Assembly (NCBI GenBank): GCA_964017045.1
Contig: OZ024811.1
Location: 13,049,818 to 13,113,817, forward strand
DNA from: Omphiscola glabra
Lineage: Eukaryota; Mollusca; Gastropoda; Lymnaeidae
Direction: 5' to 3'
DNA length: 64,000 bases
Part shown: piece after piece, positions 34,246 through 46,030 of the stretch
Position numbering within the stretch: position 1 is the stretch's first letter
Layout: each line of letters begins with the position of its first letter
Notes under the pieces: model-generated
What the model saw: only the letters and a program-made list of their open reading frames with translations
What the model was told of the DNA's origin: nothing
The model's database searches: none
Program-made: the position numbers and the translations under genes

Positions 34246-35870
34246 ACATACATTGTTTGCTTTTTTCTAAAGCTTCTTTAATATCTGTGTTTATTTTCTT
34301 TTTACCTCGGAGGCCGTTAGAGAATGCACTAATTAGGTAGGAAGAGGGGGGTTTCTGGATCGGGGGTGGGGGGGGGGGGGAAATGCGTGTTGCACACCCC
34401 ATGGGTGCAGATACAAGTAGCTGACGTCAGGCCATCTCGGTGACATGGGTGCAGGGGGTGATAATCAGGTCATTTTATATTTTTTTTTAAACGAAATTTA
34501 AAAAGTCAAAAGTCGGCGCAGCCATTACTTCTTGTCAACAATTGGCTGGGGGGCACTAGAAGGATAAAACGATGAGTCGAAATTTGAACAACGAAGTCGC
34601 TAATGAGGAGTTAATAGAAGAACTGTGGACATATTCATTCCACGAAAAGGCTTAATTTAGTGGCATTTAAAAACTTTTTTTTTTAAACTATATACATTCA
34701 ATATATTATATAGAATTACATACATAGACATACATAGAATTACATACAAGGACATACATATAATTACAAACATAGACATACATAGAATTATTCCAACAAA
34801 TAAGAGTCCAACACAACTTCACCCAAAAAGTAAAATAATCATTTAGTTACAGTTACACTTTTCTTGGACGCGTCATTGTTTTTACTAAGGGCAGTATCCT
34901 CTACAGGCCACAGTCGTGTCTTAAAATACACATACATAACTTAATGAACTAATTATAAAATTGTTTATAAAAATTATTATTATAGCTTAAATATATATTC
35001 ATATATATATTGTTATATTGTTCGTGTCTAATTAATCTCATTCAGAACTTGTATGTCTCAAAATCTACTGAATATATTTTTCCACAAATCGCGTCTCTCG
35101 ATCACGTAAACAATAAATTGTTAGTTTGTGCATCTCCTGAAATTTAGTTTTCTGGTTTGTCTGAGCTGAGGAGACATTCGAAATAATCAGACACGATGGT
35201 GCAAACAAACACCAAACATTGTTGATACTTAACAATGTCTAGGAAATAATTTGGTTTTTTAAATAAGAAAGGAAAACAAATTGTAAAGGATAAAGTATAC
35301 GTTATTTTTCTGTTTTTGAAAATATATTGTCTTCTTCTTTAATCAATTTTTTTTTAAATAGCGATATCTCTGAGTAGTGACGTAATTGATGACGCCACGA
35401 CATCGGACCAATCACGTTATCGATTTTATTCAAAAGGGCGGCCCATTCCGGCGCATGCGTACGAGGAATTCTATTAGCAAGGGAGTGAAGGCATGTTGGG
35501 CATGGCATTGGATGCAGTTGGAGCACACAGGGCCTGTGATATACGGCCTGTGATATACGGCCTGTAATATAGAATATTGAAAGTGAGCAGAAATTTGAAT
35601 TTCACACGAGGGACCGCGATATCCGCTGTGTGTGAAAAGAGAGGGACAATGAAAGCTTATATTGAGAGACATTTGAAATGAATGTTGTTTAGGTTAAAGC
35701 AAGTGCAAAAAAACATTTTTTTATTTTCATGGAAGCAATTTTTTTTTTTAAAGAGGGGGGGGGGGGGGAGGGTTGATGGAATCTGGTAGTGTTCTAAAGT
35801 CAATTTTCAACTCTGAGAAAGGATTCAGCGCCGGAGCAAGTCGTCTCAGAGGCATTAAAGAAATCATTGA
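34246..35870. other. AT-rich non-coding interval
   Basis: Contains a 24-bp repeat around 34712-34790 ('gaattacatacatagacata', about 3 copies) and a 15-bp triplication at 35530-35570 ('ggcctgtgatatac'). No gene is visible. Confidence 0.5.
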
Positions 35871-35875
35871 CAAAC

Positions 35876-36345
35876 AGGGTTTTAACGGCATCTTGCCTAA
35901 CAGGGTTTTAACGGCATCTTTCCTAACAAGGGTTTAACAGCATCTTGCCTAACAGGGTTTTAACATCATCTTGCCTACAAGGTTTTAACAGCATCTTGCC
36001 TACAGGGTTTTACAGCATCTTGCCTATCAGGGTTTTAACAGCATCTTGCCTAACAGGGTTGTAACGGCATCTTGCCTAACAGGGTTTTAACAGCATCTTG
36101 CCTAACAGGGTTTTAACAGCATCTTGCCTAAAAGGGTTTTAACAGCATCTTGCCTACAGCGTTTTAACATCATCTTGCCTAACAGGGTTTTAACGACATC
36201 TTTCCTAACAGGGATTTAACAGTATCTTGCCTAACAGGGTTTTAACAGCATCTTGCCTACAAGTTTTTAACAGCATCTTGCCTAACAGGGTTTTAACAGC
36301 ATCTTGCCTACAAGTTTTTAACAGCATCTTGCCTACAGGGTTTTA
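35876..36345. repeat. 26-bp minisatellite, about 18 copies
   Basis: The unit is AACAGGGTTTTAACAGCATC plus TTGCCT, with frequent single-base deletions in the AACAGGG part (to ACAAG or ACAGG). Confidence 0.94.
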
Positions 36346-37185
36346 ACATTTATGCAAGCAGGGATTTTGCATCATCATGCCAACAGGGAGTTAAAAAAAT
36401 ATCCCCAAAATGTTATCGGCAACTGGAAAACAGCGCTTATCAAAGTCATTCATATAACCTATGACCCTGTGGGTGGAAGGTCACATTCTTTAATCATGTG
36501 AGGGTTGCGTAGCAACGCACGGGCGATGATGATTTTGGCAGTATACCAAATATGAGCTACATAAGTGCTAAACACGAGGTGGTAAGAAATGTGGCGTCAT
36601 ACTACAACATGAACACACACACACACACACAAACACACACATCGATTTGCTCATCTTTCGATGAGCGATGAAAAGTCCAATGAAGAGTTTCAATTTTCGC
36701 TCACGTCACATCAGAATCCAACCAATGGGACCGTCACATCGCCTGGACAGGCGCGCGCACACACATGAGTATAAAGGTGACCTTTGACCCCGGAAGCTCA
36801 AGGTTTCAAGTGCAGCTAACCACGGTGACATTCAATTCGCATGACCTTGACCCTAATCTTCAAATAGGCCACTGCAGAACCCTACTTAAATGCTCAAGAA
36901 AACTCCAACCCCACCCCTCCTTTTTTTTCTCCACTTATACTTGTCAAAGCTGACAAGCGAGCTCAAATTCAACTGGTCTCAGATAGTCAGCGAAGCTCTC
37001 AGTAGGTCTTCGTATTAGATGTGTCAATTGTCACACTGGAACTTGACATCTGGGAGATAAAGTTGACATTTTAAAATTATAATTTTTTTGTTCTTGTGTG
37101 ATACAGTGACTTGAAATGTCTTTTTCTTTAGTCTAAAATTATTATAGAAGAGTGTTATCCGAGTTGAATATCATCGTCTAAGACT
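36346..37185. other. Unique non-coding spacer
   Basis: Contains a (CA)n tract near 36612-36640. No exon or RNA gene was recognised. Confidence 0.5.
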
Positions 37186-37205
37186 TGTTACTTGCCTAGA
37201 GCAAA

Positions 37206-37870
37206 TAGGTTTTGTATTCGGTTAAGACTTGTCACTTGTATCTCGTCAGTAGCATGTCACTTGTATCTCGCCCGTGGCAGGTCACTTGTATCTCGCCTGT
37301 GGCATATCCCTTGTATCTCGCCCATGGCACGTCACTTGTATCTCGCCTGTGGTATGTCACTTGTATCTCGCCCGTGGCAGGTCACTTGTATCTCACCTGT
37401 GGCAGGTCACTTGTATCTCGCCCGTGGCAGGTCACTTGTATCTCGCCTGTGGCAGGTCACTTGTATCTCGCCTGTGGCAGGTCACTTGTATCTCGCCTGT
37501 GGCAGGTTACTTGTATCTCGCATGTGGCATGTCACTTGTATCTCGCCAGTGGCAGGTCACTTGTATCTCGCATGTGGCAGGTCACTTGTATCTCGCCTGT
37601 GGCAGGTCACTTGTATCTCGCCTGTGGCATGTCATTGTACATCACCCACGACTTGTCACTTGCCTCTCGTCTGCACGCGTCGTTGGCGTCCCGCATGTGA
37701 TATGTCAGCAGTGAACCGGTTCTGACATGTCACTAGTAGACCGGTTGTGACAGCTGGTCACTTGTTCCAGACTGTCACATGTCACCTGCATCCCGGCTGT
37801 GACACGTCACCTGCATCCCGGCTGTGACACGTCACTTGCTGTCGTCTGCGCCATGTCGCTCGTATCCCGG
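37206..37870. repeat. 25-bp minisatellite, ~18 good copies then degenerate
   Basis: The unit is GGCAGGTCACTTGTATCTCG plus CCTGT. After 37650 the copies diverge ('gtgacacgtcacctgcatcc'), ending around 37870. A period of 25 puts each successive copy in a new frame, and all three plus frames stay open over much of the array. Confidence 0.94.
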
Positions 37871-38559
37871 CTCGTCCCATGATCCCAGCTGTCTTGAGTT
37901 CGCCCATGGCTTTCCTGCATGTTCCAAACTTAAAGCCTGTCATCACAACCCCATTCACCTCAGGGAAATTTCCTCCTCAAATCAATTTCACTAGAAACCA
38001 CCCCCACCCCACTCTTCTGCTCCTGCTGTTGAACATCCCTCATCAAATGAACCCCGCCATTAGCATTTTCCTCCAATTGCACCCCCACCACCTCTCAAAC
38101 ACCACCGTCGCAAGGCATACCCGATCTTCCCGCCCCCCACACCACCCCACCTCAACAAACACAACTGAACCCCCCCACCCCGAAAAAAGCAAATAACATT
38201 TTTTCCTTACTTTTAAAGCCACTCCAATTTTGACCTTCTGTTCCCTCTCCTCACACAACACCCCCCGGCAACCCCCCACGGCCTTATCCTCCCCTTTGCT
38301 CATCCCTCACGCACATGTAAGCACACGCATCACTCACGCATATGTGGGCACGCGTGGTAATTTTCTTCTTGCTACATGTCACATATGTCCACCATGAAGC
38401 GCTAACGATCAATTTTCGCAAGCAAGGGGGTGGACCCATTTTCTCTCGACACCCCTACATTTTTCTAGCCCCCCCCCCACGGTAGTTTTTACGACCACCC
38501 AGTCACATTATTGTGTTCAATAATGTATGTGGACGTTTCTAACCAATCAAGCACATCAT
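37871..38559. other. Pyrimidine-rich non-coding spacer
   Basis: C-rich on plus with many CCCC runs. No gene is visible. Confidence 0.5.
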
Positions 38560-39695
38560 AAAACTATCTACTTTCAACACAACAGACCATCATCTACTTT
38601 CAGCACAACAGACCACCATCTACTTTCAGCACAACAGACCACCATCTACTTTCAACACAACAGACCATCATCTACTTTCAGCACAACAGACCATCATCTA
38701 CTTTCAGCACAACAGACCACTATCTACTTTCACACACAACAAACCACTATCTACTTTCAGCACAACAGACCATCATCTACTTTCAGCACAACAGACCATC
38801 ATCTACTTTCAGCACAACAGACCATCATCTACTTTCAGCACAACAGACCACTATCTACTTTCAGCACAACAAACCACTATCTACTTTCAGCACAACAGAC
38901 CATCATCAACTTTCAGCACAACAGACCATCATCTACTTTCAGCACAACAGACCATCATCTACATTCAGGACAACAAACCACTATCTACATTCAGCACAAT
39001 ATACCATTATCTACTTTCAGCACAACAGACAATCATCTACTTTCAGCACAACAGACCACTATCTACTTTCAACACAACATACCACTATCTACTTTCAGCA
39101 CAACAGACCATCATCTACTTTCAGCACAACAGACAATTATCTACTTTCAGCACAACATATTACTATCTACTTTCAGCACAACAGACCATCATCTACTTTC
39201 AGCACAACAGACGACTATCTACTTTCAGCACAACATACCACTATCTACTTTCAGCATAACAGACCATCATCTACTTTCAGCACAACATACCACTATCTAA
39301 TTTCAGCACAACAGACCACTATCTACTTTCAGCACAACAGACCACTATCTAATTTCAGCACAACAGACCATTTTCTCCTTTCAGCACAACAGACCATCAT
39401 CTACTGTCAGCACAACAGATCAATATCTACTTTCAACGCAACAGACCACTATCTACTTTCAGCACAACAGACCACTATCTACTTTCAGCACAACAGACCA
39501 CTATCTACTTTCAACACAACATACCAATATCAACTTTCAGCACAACATACCACCATCTACTTTCAGCACAATTGATCACTATCTACTTTAAGCACAACAG
39601 ATCACTATTTACTTTCAGCACAACAGGCCACTGTCTACTTTCAGCAAAATTGGCCACTATCTACTTTCAGCACAACACACACCTATCTACTTTCA
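38560..39695. repeat. 26-bp minisatellite, about 43 copies
   Basis: The unit is CAGCACAACAGACCATCATC plus TACTTT. Common variants are CACTATC and CATACC. Although the period is not a multiple of three, no phase creates a stop, so one plus frame stays open for about 257 codons with a 26-residue super-repeat. Confidence 0.96.
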
Positions 39696-40262
39696 GTTAT
39701 TTCCAGCCAGTCCCTGAAATGACTTTAATTAACGGGGAGCAGAGGAATCGAGGAAAAGCGATGGCGCCAAATGTCAAACTGCGCATCTTAACACCTCCAT
39801 TGGAAGTCGCCATCATGGGAATGGGCGAGTGCAATATCGGATTTAAGGGGTGTCGGGATGTCGCCGGCAGAGACAATGGCGGAGCGAAAACAAAACAACT
39901 AACTGTTGGACAGCTGCTTTAAAATATTCCCTGCAATTTGGTGAAAGCCGGAGGCTTGCTCCATGCCAATGTAACCGGCTAATTAGGTATGTGGTCATCT
40001 ACGTTAGATGGGAGGACTAACTGAGGAATAGCCGGCTATACAGGATTGTGGTCATCAGGCGTTTGATGCGAGTGTTAACTGAAGAGTAACCGACAACAAA
40101 TAGAATAATGGGCTCCACCGTTAGATTGGATGACCAACACAATGATAACTGGCTAACAAGGAGAGCGGGCGTCCCCGTTAGGCTAAATAAAGGAAAATAA
40201 TCCAAGGGACGAGCTTACTAATGATCACATTTATTTACAGGATGTTCAATTTGTGCTCCCTC
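39696..40262. other. Unique non-coding interval
   Basis: Non-repetitive, with a moderately conserved look at 39705-39920 (GC-balanced, few homopolymers). A plus-strand open frame ends at 39922 but has no domain. Around 39960-40200 are loosely repeated 'aactgaggaatagccggct' phrases. Confidence 0.5.
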
Positions 40263-40535
40263 ACCGGCCGACCAAGACTGAGATGGATTGACGATGCAGC
40301 GAAAGATTTACACCGTCTGCAGGTTGTGGGTGGGGAGGGGGGGGGAGTTGTGCCCGCGCATGGAGGTGGAAAGCCACGGATCGATCTGAATGGAAGGTAC
40401 GTGGTGGAGCAGGCCAGGGCCCTACAAGGACTGCAGGCGCCTTTGATGATGATCATGATGCTGATGAACGTTGTTTGGCCCCAGCCAAGTGTCAAAATGT
40501 ATACATCCAATTTAAAAATAAAAATCTGGTTTAAA

Positions 40536-40574
<39 letters not shown>
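40263..40574 (+). mobile_element. 5'-truncated, frame-shifted non-LTR retrotransposon 3' end with A38 tail
   Basis: Starting at 40263 the plus strand encodes TGRPRLRWIDDAAKDLHRLQ, the signature of the C-terminal end of endonuclease-reverse transcriptase ORFs of RTE-like and related LINE elements. The next part of the family pattern, WRWKATDRSEWK, appears in a different frame around 40360-40400. VVEQARALQGLQAP then returns in the first frame, so at least two indels have broken the ORF. A GATGATGATCATGATG tract follows, then AATAAA at 40517-40522 and an A38 run at 40537-40574. The copy is dead. No target duplication was identified. Clade assignment is tentative. Confidence 0.85.
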
Positions 40575-40576
<2 letters not shown>

Positions 40577-40755
40577 TAAGACTTTCAAAAGTTCCAGATG
40601 TTTCTCTCGATGTTAAAACTTCGCGTAAATTGAACATGTCATGACGTTATCACGGATATTGGGAATGCTATTTAATCTTCCCTTTGAAAACAGGTACAAC
40701 TTATTTTTTTGGCGTTTTGTGTTGAGGGTGGGGTATAAAAAAAATGTATCCATTG

Positions 40756-40882
40756 CGTTGTCATCAGCAAGTTTCAGCTCGATAGGTTGACGGGAATATG
40801 GTCAATTAGCCGTCCGAAGACTTTGCCTGCTATTCCCACAAAACAAAAGTGAAGTTACTATAACGGGGTTTTAAAATAAAAA
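40756..40882 (+). mobile_element. Dispersed repeat copy 2 (pair with 9520-9668)
   Basis: This copy shares 'caagtttcagctcgat', 'ggtcaattagccgtccgaag' and 'gaagtta' with copy 1, in the same order. It is shorter by roughly 20 bp and ends in 'ttttaaaataaaaatcc'. Confidence 0.65.
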
Positions 40883-41042
40883 TCCATACTATTAATTCAA
40901 AATAATTATAGTTAAACATCACCTCATACATATCCACAATTTAAAATGATCTTTATCGAACTTGAACACCAAGAAAACATAATCACTGGCAAATTTAGAA
41001 AAAAAAAAGATTAGTTGACCATTACTCCAACTTATATTACTG

Positions 41043-41326
41043 CGTATCCGGAAATTTGTTTGAAATAAGTTTCGTCGACGAAAATTTGATCGAACGGAAG
41101 CTTGATCGAATTTTATTTTCAGTTCAAACGTTCAAATTTTCGTCAAATTTCTCTTTGGACGCACTATACAATATAGTAAAACAAAATAATGCGTTCAAAA
41201 AGAAATTTGACGCAACATGTGATCGTGTGAACTGAAAATAAAATTCTATCAAATTTCCGTTCGACCAAAGTTCCGTCGATCAATTTTCCGTTGACGAAAT
41301 TTCTTTTAAACAAATTTCCGGTAACC
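41043..41326. mobile_element. Near-palindromic MITE with 9-bp target duplication
   Basis: The 284-bp element runs from CGTATCCGGAAATTTG to CAAATTTCCGGTAACC and is almost one long inverted repeat. Both arms read 'tttcgtcgacg', 'gatcgaacgga', 'ttttattttcagttca' and 'caaatttctntttgnacgca' toward a centre near 41175-41190. It is flanked by ATATTACTG at 41034-41042 and 41327-41335, a perfect 9-bp duplication. Nine-base duplications fit Mutator-like elements, but the superfamily is unproven. A solo arm lies at 12812-12988. Confidence 0.92.
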
Positions 41327-41335
41327 ATATTACTG

Positions 41336-42622
41336 TCAGTGAGGAGACGCTAACCGCACAGAACCAGAGGAGCTAACCGTATATTTCAACTATATCTTCC
41401 TTCACAAGGTGCAGATGGGATCTTAAGTAAAACAAAGAGACTACACCGAACACGGTCAATCTCAGACAATATGTCTTGCAAGGAGCAATAAACAGCTCGG
41501 TAACTTGATATGTCAGACGATTGACTTGATTTCTCAAGGCGGTCTGTGTGGTATGATCTTGGGGGGGGGGGGGAAGGGGGATGGAAAAGGGGGTGGGAAT
41601 TGAAGACTTCTTGCTTAGAATTAGAATATGCTAGGAAGTGGAGGGGGTGGGCTGGTTAGGTGAGGGTAGGGGGTCTAGAATTCTACGGCATGTATAATCG
41701 ACTCGGACATTATTGCTTCGAGTTATTAACGGGGATAGACGTGATGGCCTCCGTTGTGTTTGGACACCAGTTAACGTCCCTAGCGAGCCATTATTCCTTC
41801 CCTCCCACCCCCCACCAATCCCCAAACGCCAAAACGGCTAAGTCTTTGGTTATCTAAACCCGGCTTCGGATGAGAGTTGTTTATGGGGACAGCATCGATT
41901 ATTTCCCCCCCTCATTCCCTTAATTGCATTTGCTGACTACTTATGTACCCTGCTTCGGTCAAGATTGAAGCCGCCAGTGTAGGAACTAACGAGGGCGGAG
42001 TTATCTCCCTGCATTTATCGACTGGTTTATCTACCCTGCTTCCGCGCTTGACTTAAGCGCCAATAAGAAGGACCCACCGGGGGAAAGTTAAGTGGCCGGC
42101 CGTCGTATCATGGCGGGAAGTCTGTCCTCCAATACGTGACCACGGTGAAGTCACTCACGGCAAATTCTCCAAACGGAGAAACGGCTTACAGGCTATACCG
42201 GTTACTAAAACTCCTAGACTGACACAAAGAGGGCTACTGCTATAGGATGATATTCCATTTCATTTTTACATCTTTTGAAATGTATTTTCTGTTGTTATAG
42301 ACACACATTTTGGTTTCGATTTGCCTGTTTCGGTATTTAATCTAATCAAACAAATATACGAATCCGCGAAACGAAACGGTTTTAATTCTGATTACTCAAA
42401 GTCTAAGTGGCTGTAAATTCATAGCTAGAAAGACCTGTCAAACTATTCTCGAATGTTCGTTGGCTTTTTTTTTTTTACGTAAGTTAGAAATATTTTAAAA
42501 AATAAAAATAATGATTACAGACAAACAATAAAAATAAATATGATCTTACATTTTTTTCCGAAGCATTGTCTGTAAGGAAATAAACAAGGACACAAAATTA
42601 CAGATAAAAATAGGTATTGGGT

Positions 42623-42662
<40 letters not shown>

Positions 42663-43140
42663 AGGGGGGAGAGGGGCACGGGAAGTAGAGACAGTGAGTT
42701 GGTAGATGAGAAATATAAACAGTTCGAGAAAAGGAGAAAAAGAATGGGAGAAAATTTTTGAGTAAGAGAAAGAGAGAAAGAGGGGATACAGAAAGAGAGA
42801 TTATCGTTTTGGTCCGGGTGGGGGGAAGGGGGGGGTTGTCAAGCAACACATGAAAAACATAAGTAAAAAAAAATATGAACACCATCATTTAATTGATGAT
42901 ACAACATCCACTGAACAGATATAGGGTGGTTCTGTCTGACACCCTTACAGCCAGATGAACACAGACACGTACACATTCGCCATGAAGCCTTTAGAAGTTT
43001 CCCGTAGATCAAGGACATCATTTGACAGTGATACAGTCAAGACAGCATGTCGTCTCAGCAATAAAACATTTTCTTTTAAGTGTCGACCCCGCCTATATAC
43101 TGATGAATTTACGGAAACACAGACATTCGTATGCGACAGT
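41336..43140. other. Non-coding interval
   Basis: Contains a G-rich patch near 41561-41600, a GA tract at 42628-42800, and AT-rich sequence. The stretch 41860-42200 is relatively GC-balanced and unique. No gene is visible. Confidence 0.5.
42628..42800. repeat. GA-rich purine tract
   Basis: (GA)n at 42628-42657 is followed by less regular purine-rich sequence. It generates Leu/Ser frames on the minus strand only. Confidence 0.88.
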
Positions 43141-43675
43141 TCACAGAGATGACGTTATCTGTGCAAAATGATTGTCTGAACGAAAAAAAAATTCTGACAG
43201 TTCACTGCAATGACGCTATCTATTTAAAATGGGTGTCTGAGCGAAAACATTTGTGACAGTTCACTGCAATCACTTTCTATGCAAAATGAGTGTCTGAACG
43301 ATTTCACTTGAGACAGTTCACTGCGATGACGTAATCTATTCAAATTGGCTCCAAATGATATCCGTGACAGTTCATTGCAATGACGTTATCTATTCAAATT
43401 GGCTCCAAATTATATCCGTGACAGTTCACTGCAATGACGTTATAAATTGGCTCCAAATTATATCCGTGACAGTTCATTGCAATGACGTTATTTGTTATCT
43501 ATTCAAATTGGCTCCAAATTATATCCGTGACAGTTCACTGCAATGACGTAATCTATTCAAATTGGCTCCAAATTATATCCGTGACAGTTCATTACAATGA
43601 CGTAATCTATTCAAATTGGCTCCAAATTATATCCGTGACAGTTCATTGCAATGATGTTATCTATTCAAAATGAGT
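43141..43675. repeat. ~54-bp minisatellite, about 9 copies
   Basis: The unit contains CAAATTGGCTCCAAATTATA, then TCCGTGACAGTTCATTGCAA, then TGACGTTATCTATT. The left copies (43141-43330) are an older subtype with 'aaaatgagtgtctgaacga'. The TGACGTTA/TGACGTAA cores resemble CRE half-sites, repeated in phase. Confidence 0.93.
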
Positions 43676-44058
43676 GTCCGGCCTACGCATGCGTCAGTTC
43701 ATACAACCAGACCGTTCAAACATATATCCCTATGTACATACATATGTATTTTTCGGTTCGTGGACGGTAAACCTTGTCCCGAAGGACCCAGTAATAATAG
43801 AAGGGAGATGTCTATAAGAAGAACAGAACGCAAAGAAAATAATAAAACAAAATGGATGTTTCTTTAACTAAAAGTACAAAAGGGAGATAAGCATAAAATA
43901 ATTGAAATACAGGGAGATTTCCAAAATATAATTCATAAGTTGAAACAGAAAGAAAGAAGGATATCCAATATATAAATCATAAGGAAAACATAAAGAAAGG
44001 TAAAATGCCGTATGAGAAAATAAAAAAAAGTCAGAACTGGAGAATGTCCATCTTATAA

Positions 44059-44099
<41 letters not shown>

Positions 44100-44850
44100 C
44101 ACACAAGATGTCTTTTAGAGGCGACGCAAAGAAAAACGCGATGCTCACGGTAGAAGGCATAGAGAAAGGGAGATAACCGAATGCGTAATTATTGATAGGG
44201 GAGACAATCAAATCCGTCATTCAAATAGGGAGACGTGCAAACATGGCGGCGATATTCGTAAGAGACGCGTACACACACACACACACACGGACGAAGACGC
44301 AAGCAGATACATGATGTAAGCGATGAAGGTCCAGCGGGAGAGGGGTGGGGGCCCTGGCTGGGGGAAAAGACAAAACTTAATTTGAAATTTTAAAATTGAA
44401 ACGCGCACATGCGACGAGGAGCGATAATTTCGTTTTCCACAGCTTTTTCCATATTCCGTTTTTTTAAGAATTTGACTTCATGCAATTTTCCCAGGGAAAA
44501 ATTTTTCTGATTTACTCTATGGATGTGACAAGGTGGAGGGGAAAATAGAAGTGGGGGGGGGGAGGCGGGGGTTCGCATGTGGCAGTGAAGAATTATGCGG
44601 AGATAGAAGAGGGGGATAAAAAAAAAATATATGGAATGTCTTAAAAAACAAAATTGTTAATGAGGAAAAGGAAGATGGAATGGTTGCTGATCATAGATTG
44701 AAGAGGAGGTTGGTGGTGTGGTGGTGGGGGGTAGAAGGTCAAGGGTGGGGCGATGGGTGGGGGCGTATTGAGAAGTAATCTATTATAGATTGCTTTATTA
44801 TTATATTTTTAAATATGTTATCCGATTGTAAATATGGGGCAGGTCATGAG
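43676..44850. other. AT-rich non-coding interval
   Basis: Contains (CA)n at 44057-44104 and 44270-44287 and G runs near 44553-44561. No gene is visible. Confidence 0.5.
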
Positions 44851-44854
44851 ATAG

Positions 44855-45187
44855 GGAGTCAAGAAAGCAAGACAGTCACACAGCAAGACAGTCACACGGC
44901 AAGACATTCGCTAAACGAGACAGTTGCACGGTGAGACCGTCACACAGCGAGGCATCCGCACATCGTGAAAGTCGAAAAGGGAGACATTTGTACATTGGAG
45001 ACGGTCGCACAGTGAGACAGTCACGTCAGCCAGACAAAAACGCACATCAAGACTATTGCACAGTCAGACAGTCGAACAATCAGACAGTCGCACCGTCAGA
45101 CAGTCGCACAGTCAGACAGTCGCACCGTCAGACAGTCGCACAGTCAGACAATCGCACCGTCAGACAGCCGCACAGTCAGACAGTCTA
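44855..45187. repeat. 16-bp minisatellite, ~8 good copies with a degenerate left part
   Basis: The right half (45057-45187) repeats CAGACAGTCGCACAGT and CAGACAGTCGCACCGT in alternation, a 32-bp higher-order period. The left half carries weaker 'agacagtcacacagcaag' variants. Confidence 0.9.
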
Positions 45188-45845
45188 AACGAGAACGTAA
45201 AACAATTGAATACTATGATAATAAATCCAAATAATCAGTAAGATCAATAGCAACGATATAAAAGTGATGGAGGAACAGACAAAGAGTGGGATTTAGAGCC
45301 AGAGTGCGAGATTGAGAGAGAGGGAAAGAGAGAGAGAAATAAAGAGAGAGAGGGGGAGAGAGACAGAGGGGGGAGAGACAGAGAGGGTGGGAGAGAGAGG
45401 GGGGAATGAGCGAGAGGGAGAGAGAATTCCGGAAAAGAGGTTGGACAAAATAAGTAAGAAGAAATTATTTTTAAGATAGATGAAGAGTGAAAGTAAAAGA
45501 CGGACTCACTCATATTGTAAGAGAGACAAATAATAAAAAACGACAATAAAGAAGGAAGAAAGTTTAGAAAGACATACATTCTTTTAATAAAAGAGAAGGA
45601 AGGACAAACAGAAAAAACGAAAGCACAAACTTCCAAACAATTTAAAATCTACTTTTTTTGCTTTTTTAAATTTTTTTTTTTTAAATTTAAAAAAAAAAAA
45701 AATGCGAAAGCAACGAAATAATATAATAAACATTTTTTTTTTTTCTTTTTGAAGTGGTAAAAGGCAGGATTGGCCAAAGAAGGTGAATGAAAGCATGTCG
45801 ATGGCGCGGAAGTTCTGTATATGGCCCATGTAGGAAATAAACAAA
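45188..45845. other. Purine- and A/T-rich non-coding
   Basis: A GA-rich tract at 45300-45425 is followed by A/T-rich sequence with long T and A runs at 45652-45705 and 45730-45745. No gene is visible. Confidence 0.5.
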
Positions 45846-46030
45846 TAATTTACGTGAGGGGGGAAAAAATAACTAAAGCGAGCTTAATTTGACAGCCCAG
45901 CATGTGGTCACTGCCCGGACGAAAATGTCCCTTTTTCCGGCGGATGTCATATGTAGAAGGATCACTCGTGCTTTCAATGATTTACATGCAATGTTATTAA
46001 TTCTCGAGACAAAAGGCGAGAGCTCGACCG
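45846..46030. promoter_or_regulatory. Candidate cis-regulatory block
   Basis: A unique, GC-balanced stretch with 'agcttaatttgacagccc', 'gatttacatgcaatgttatt' (octamer-like ATGCAAT) and 'attaattctcgag'. It stands out from surrounding low-complexity DNA. No coding frame is convincing. Support is only textural. Confidence 0.2.

Noticed and set aside
38527..39300. 257-codon plus-strand open frame
   Set aside because: It lies entirely within the 26-bp minisatellite and its sequence is the array read through three phases; no domain or start context.
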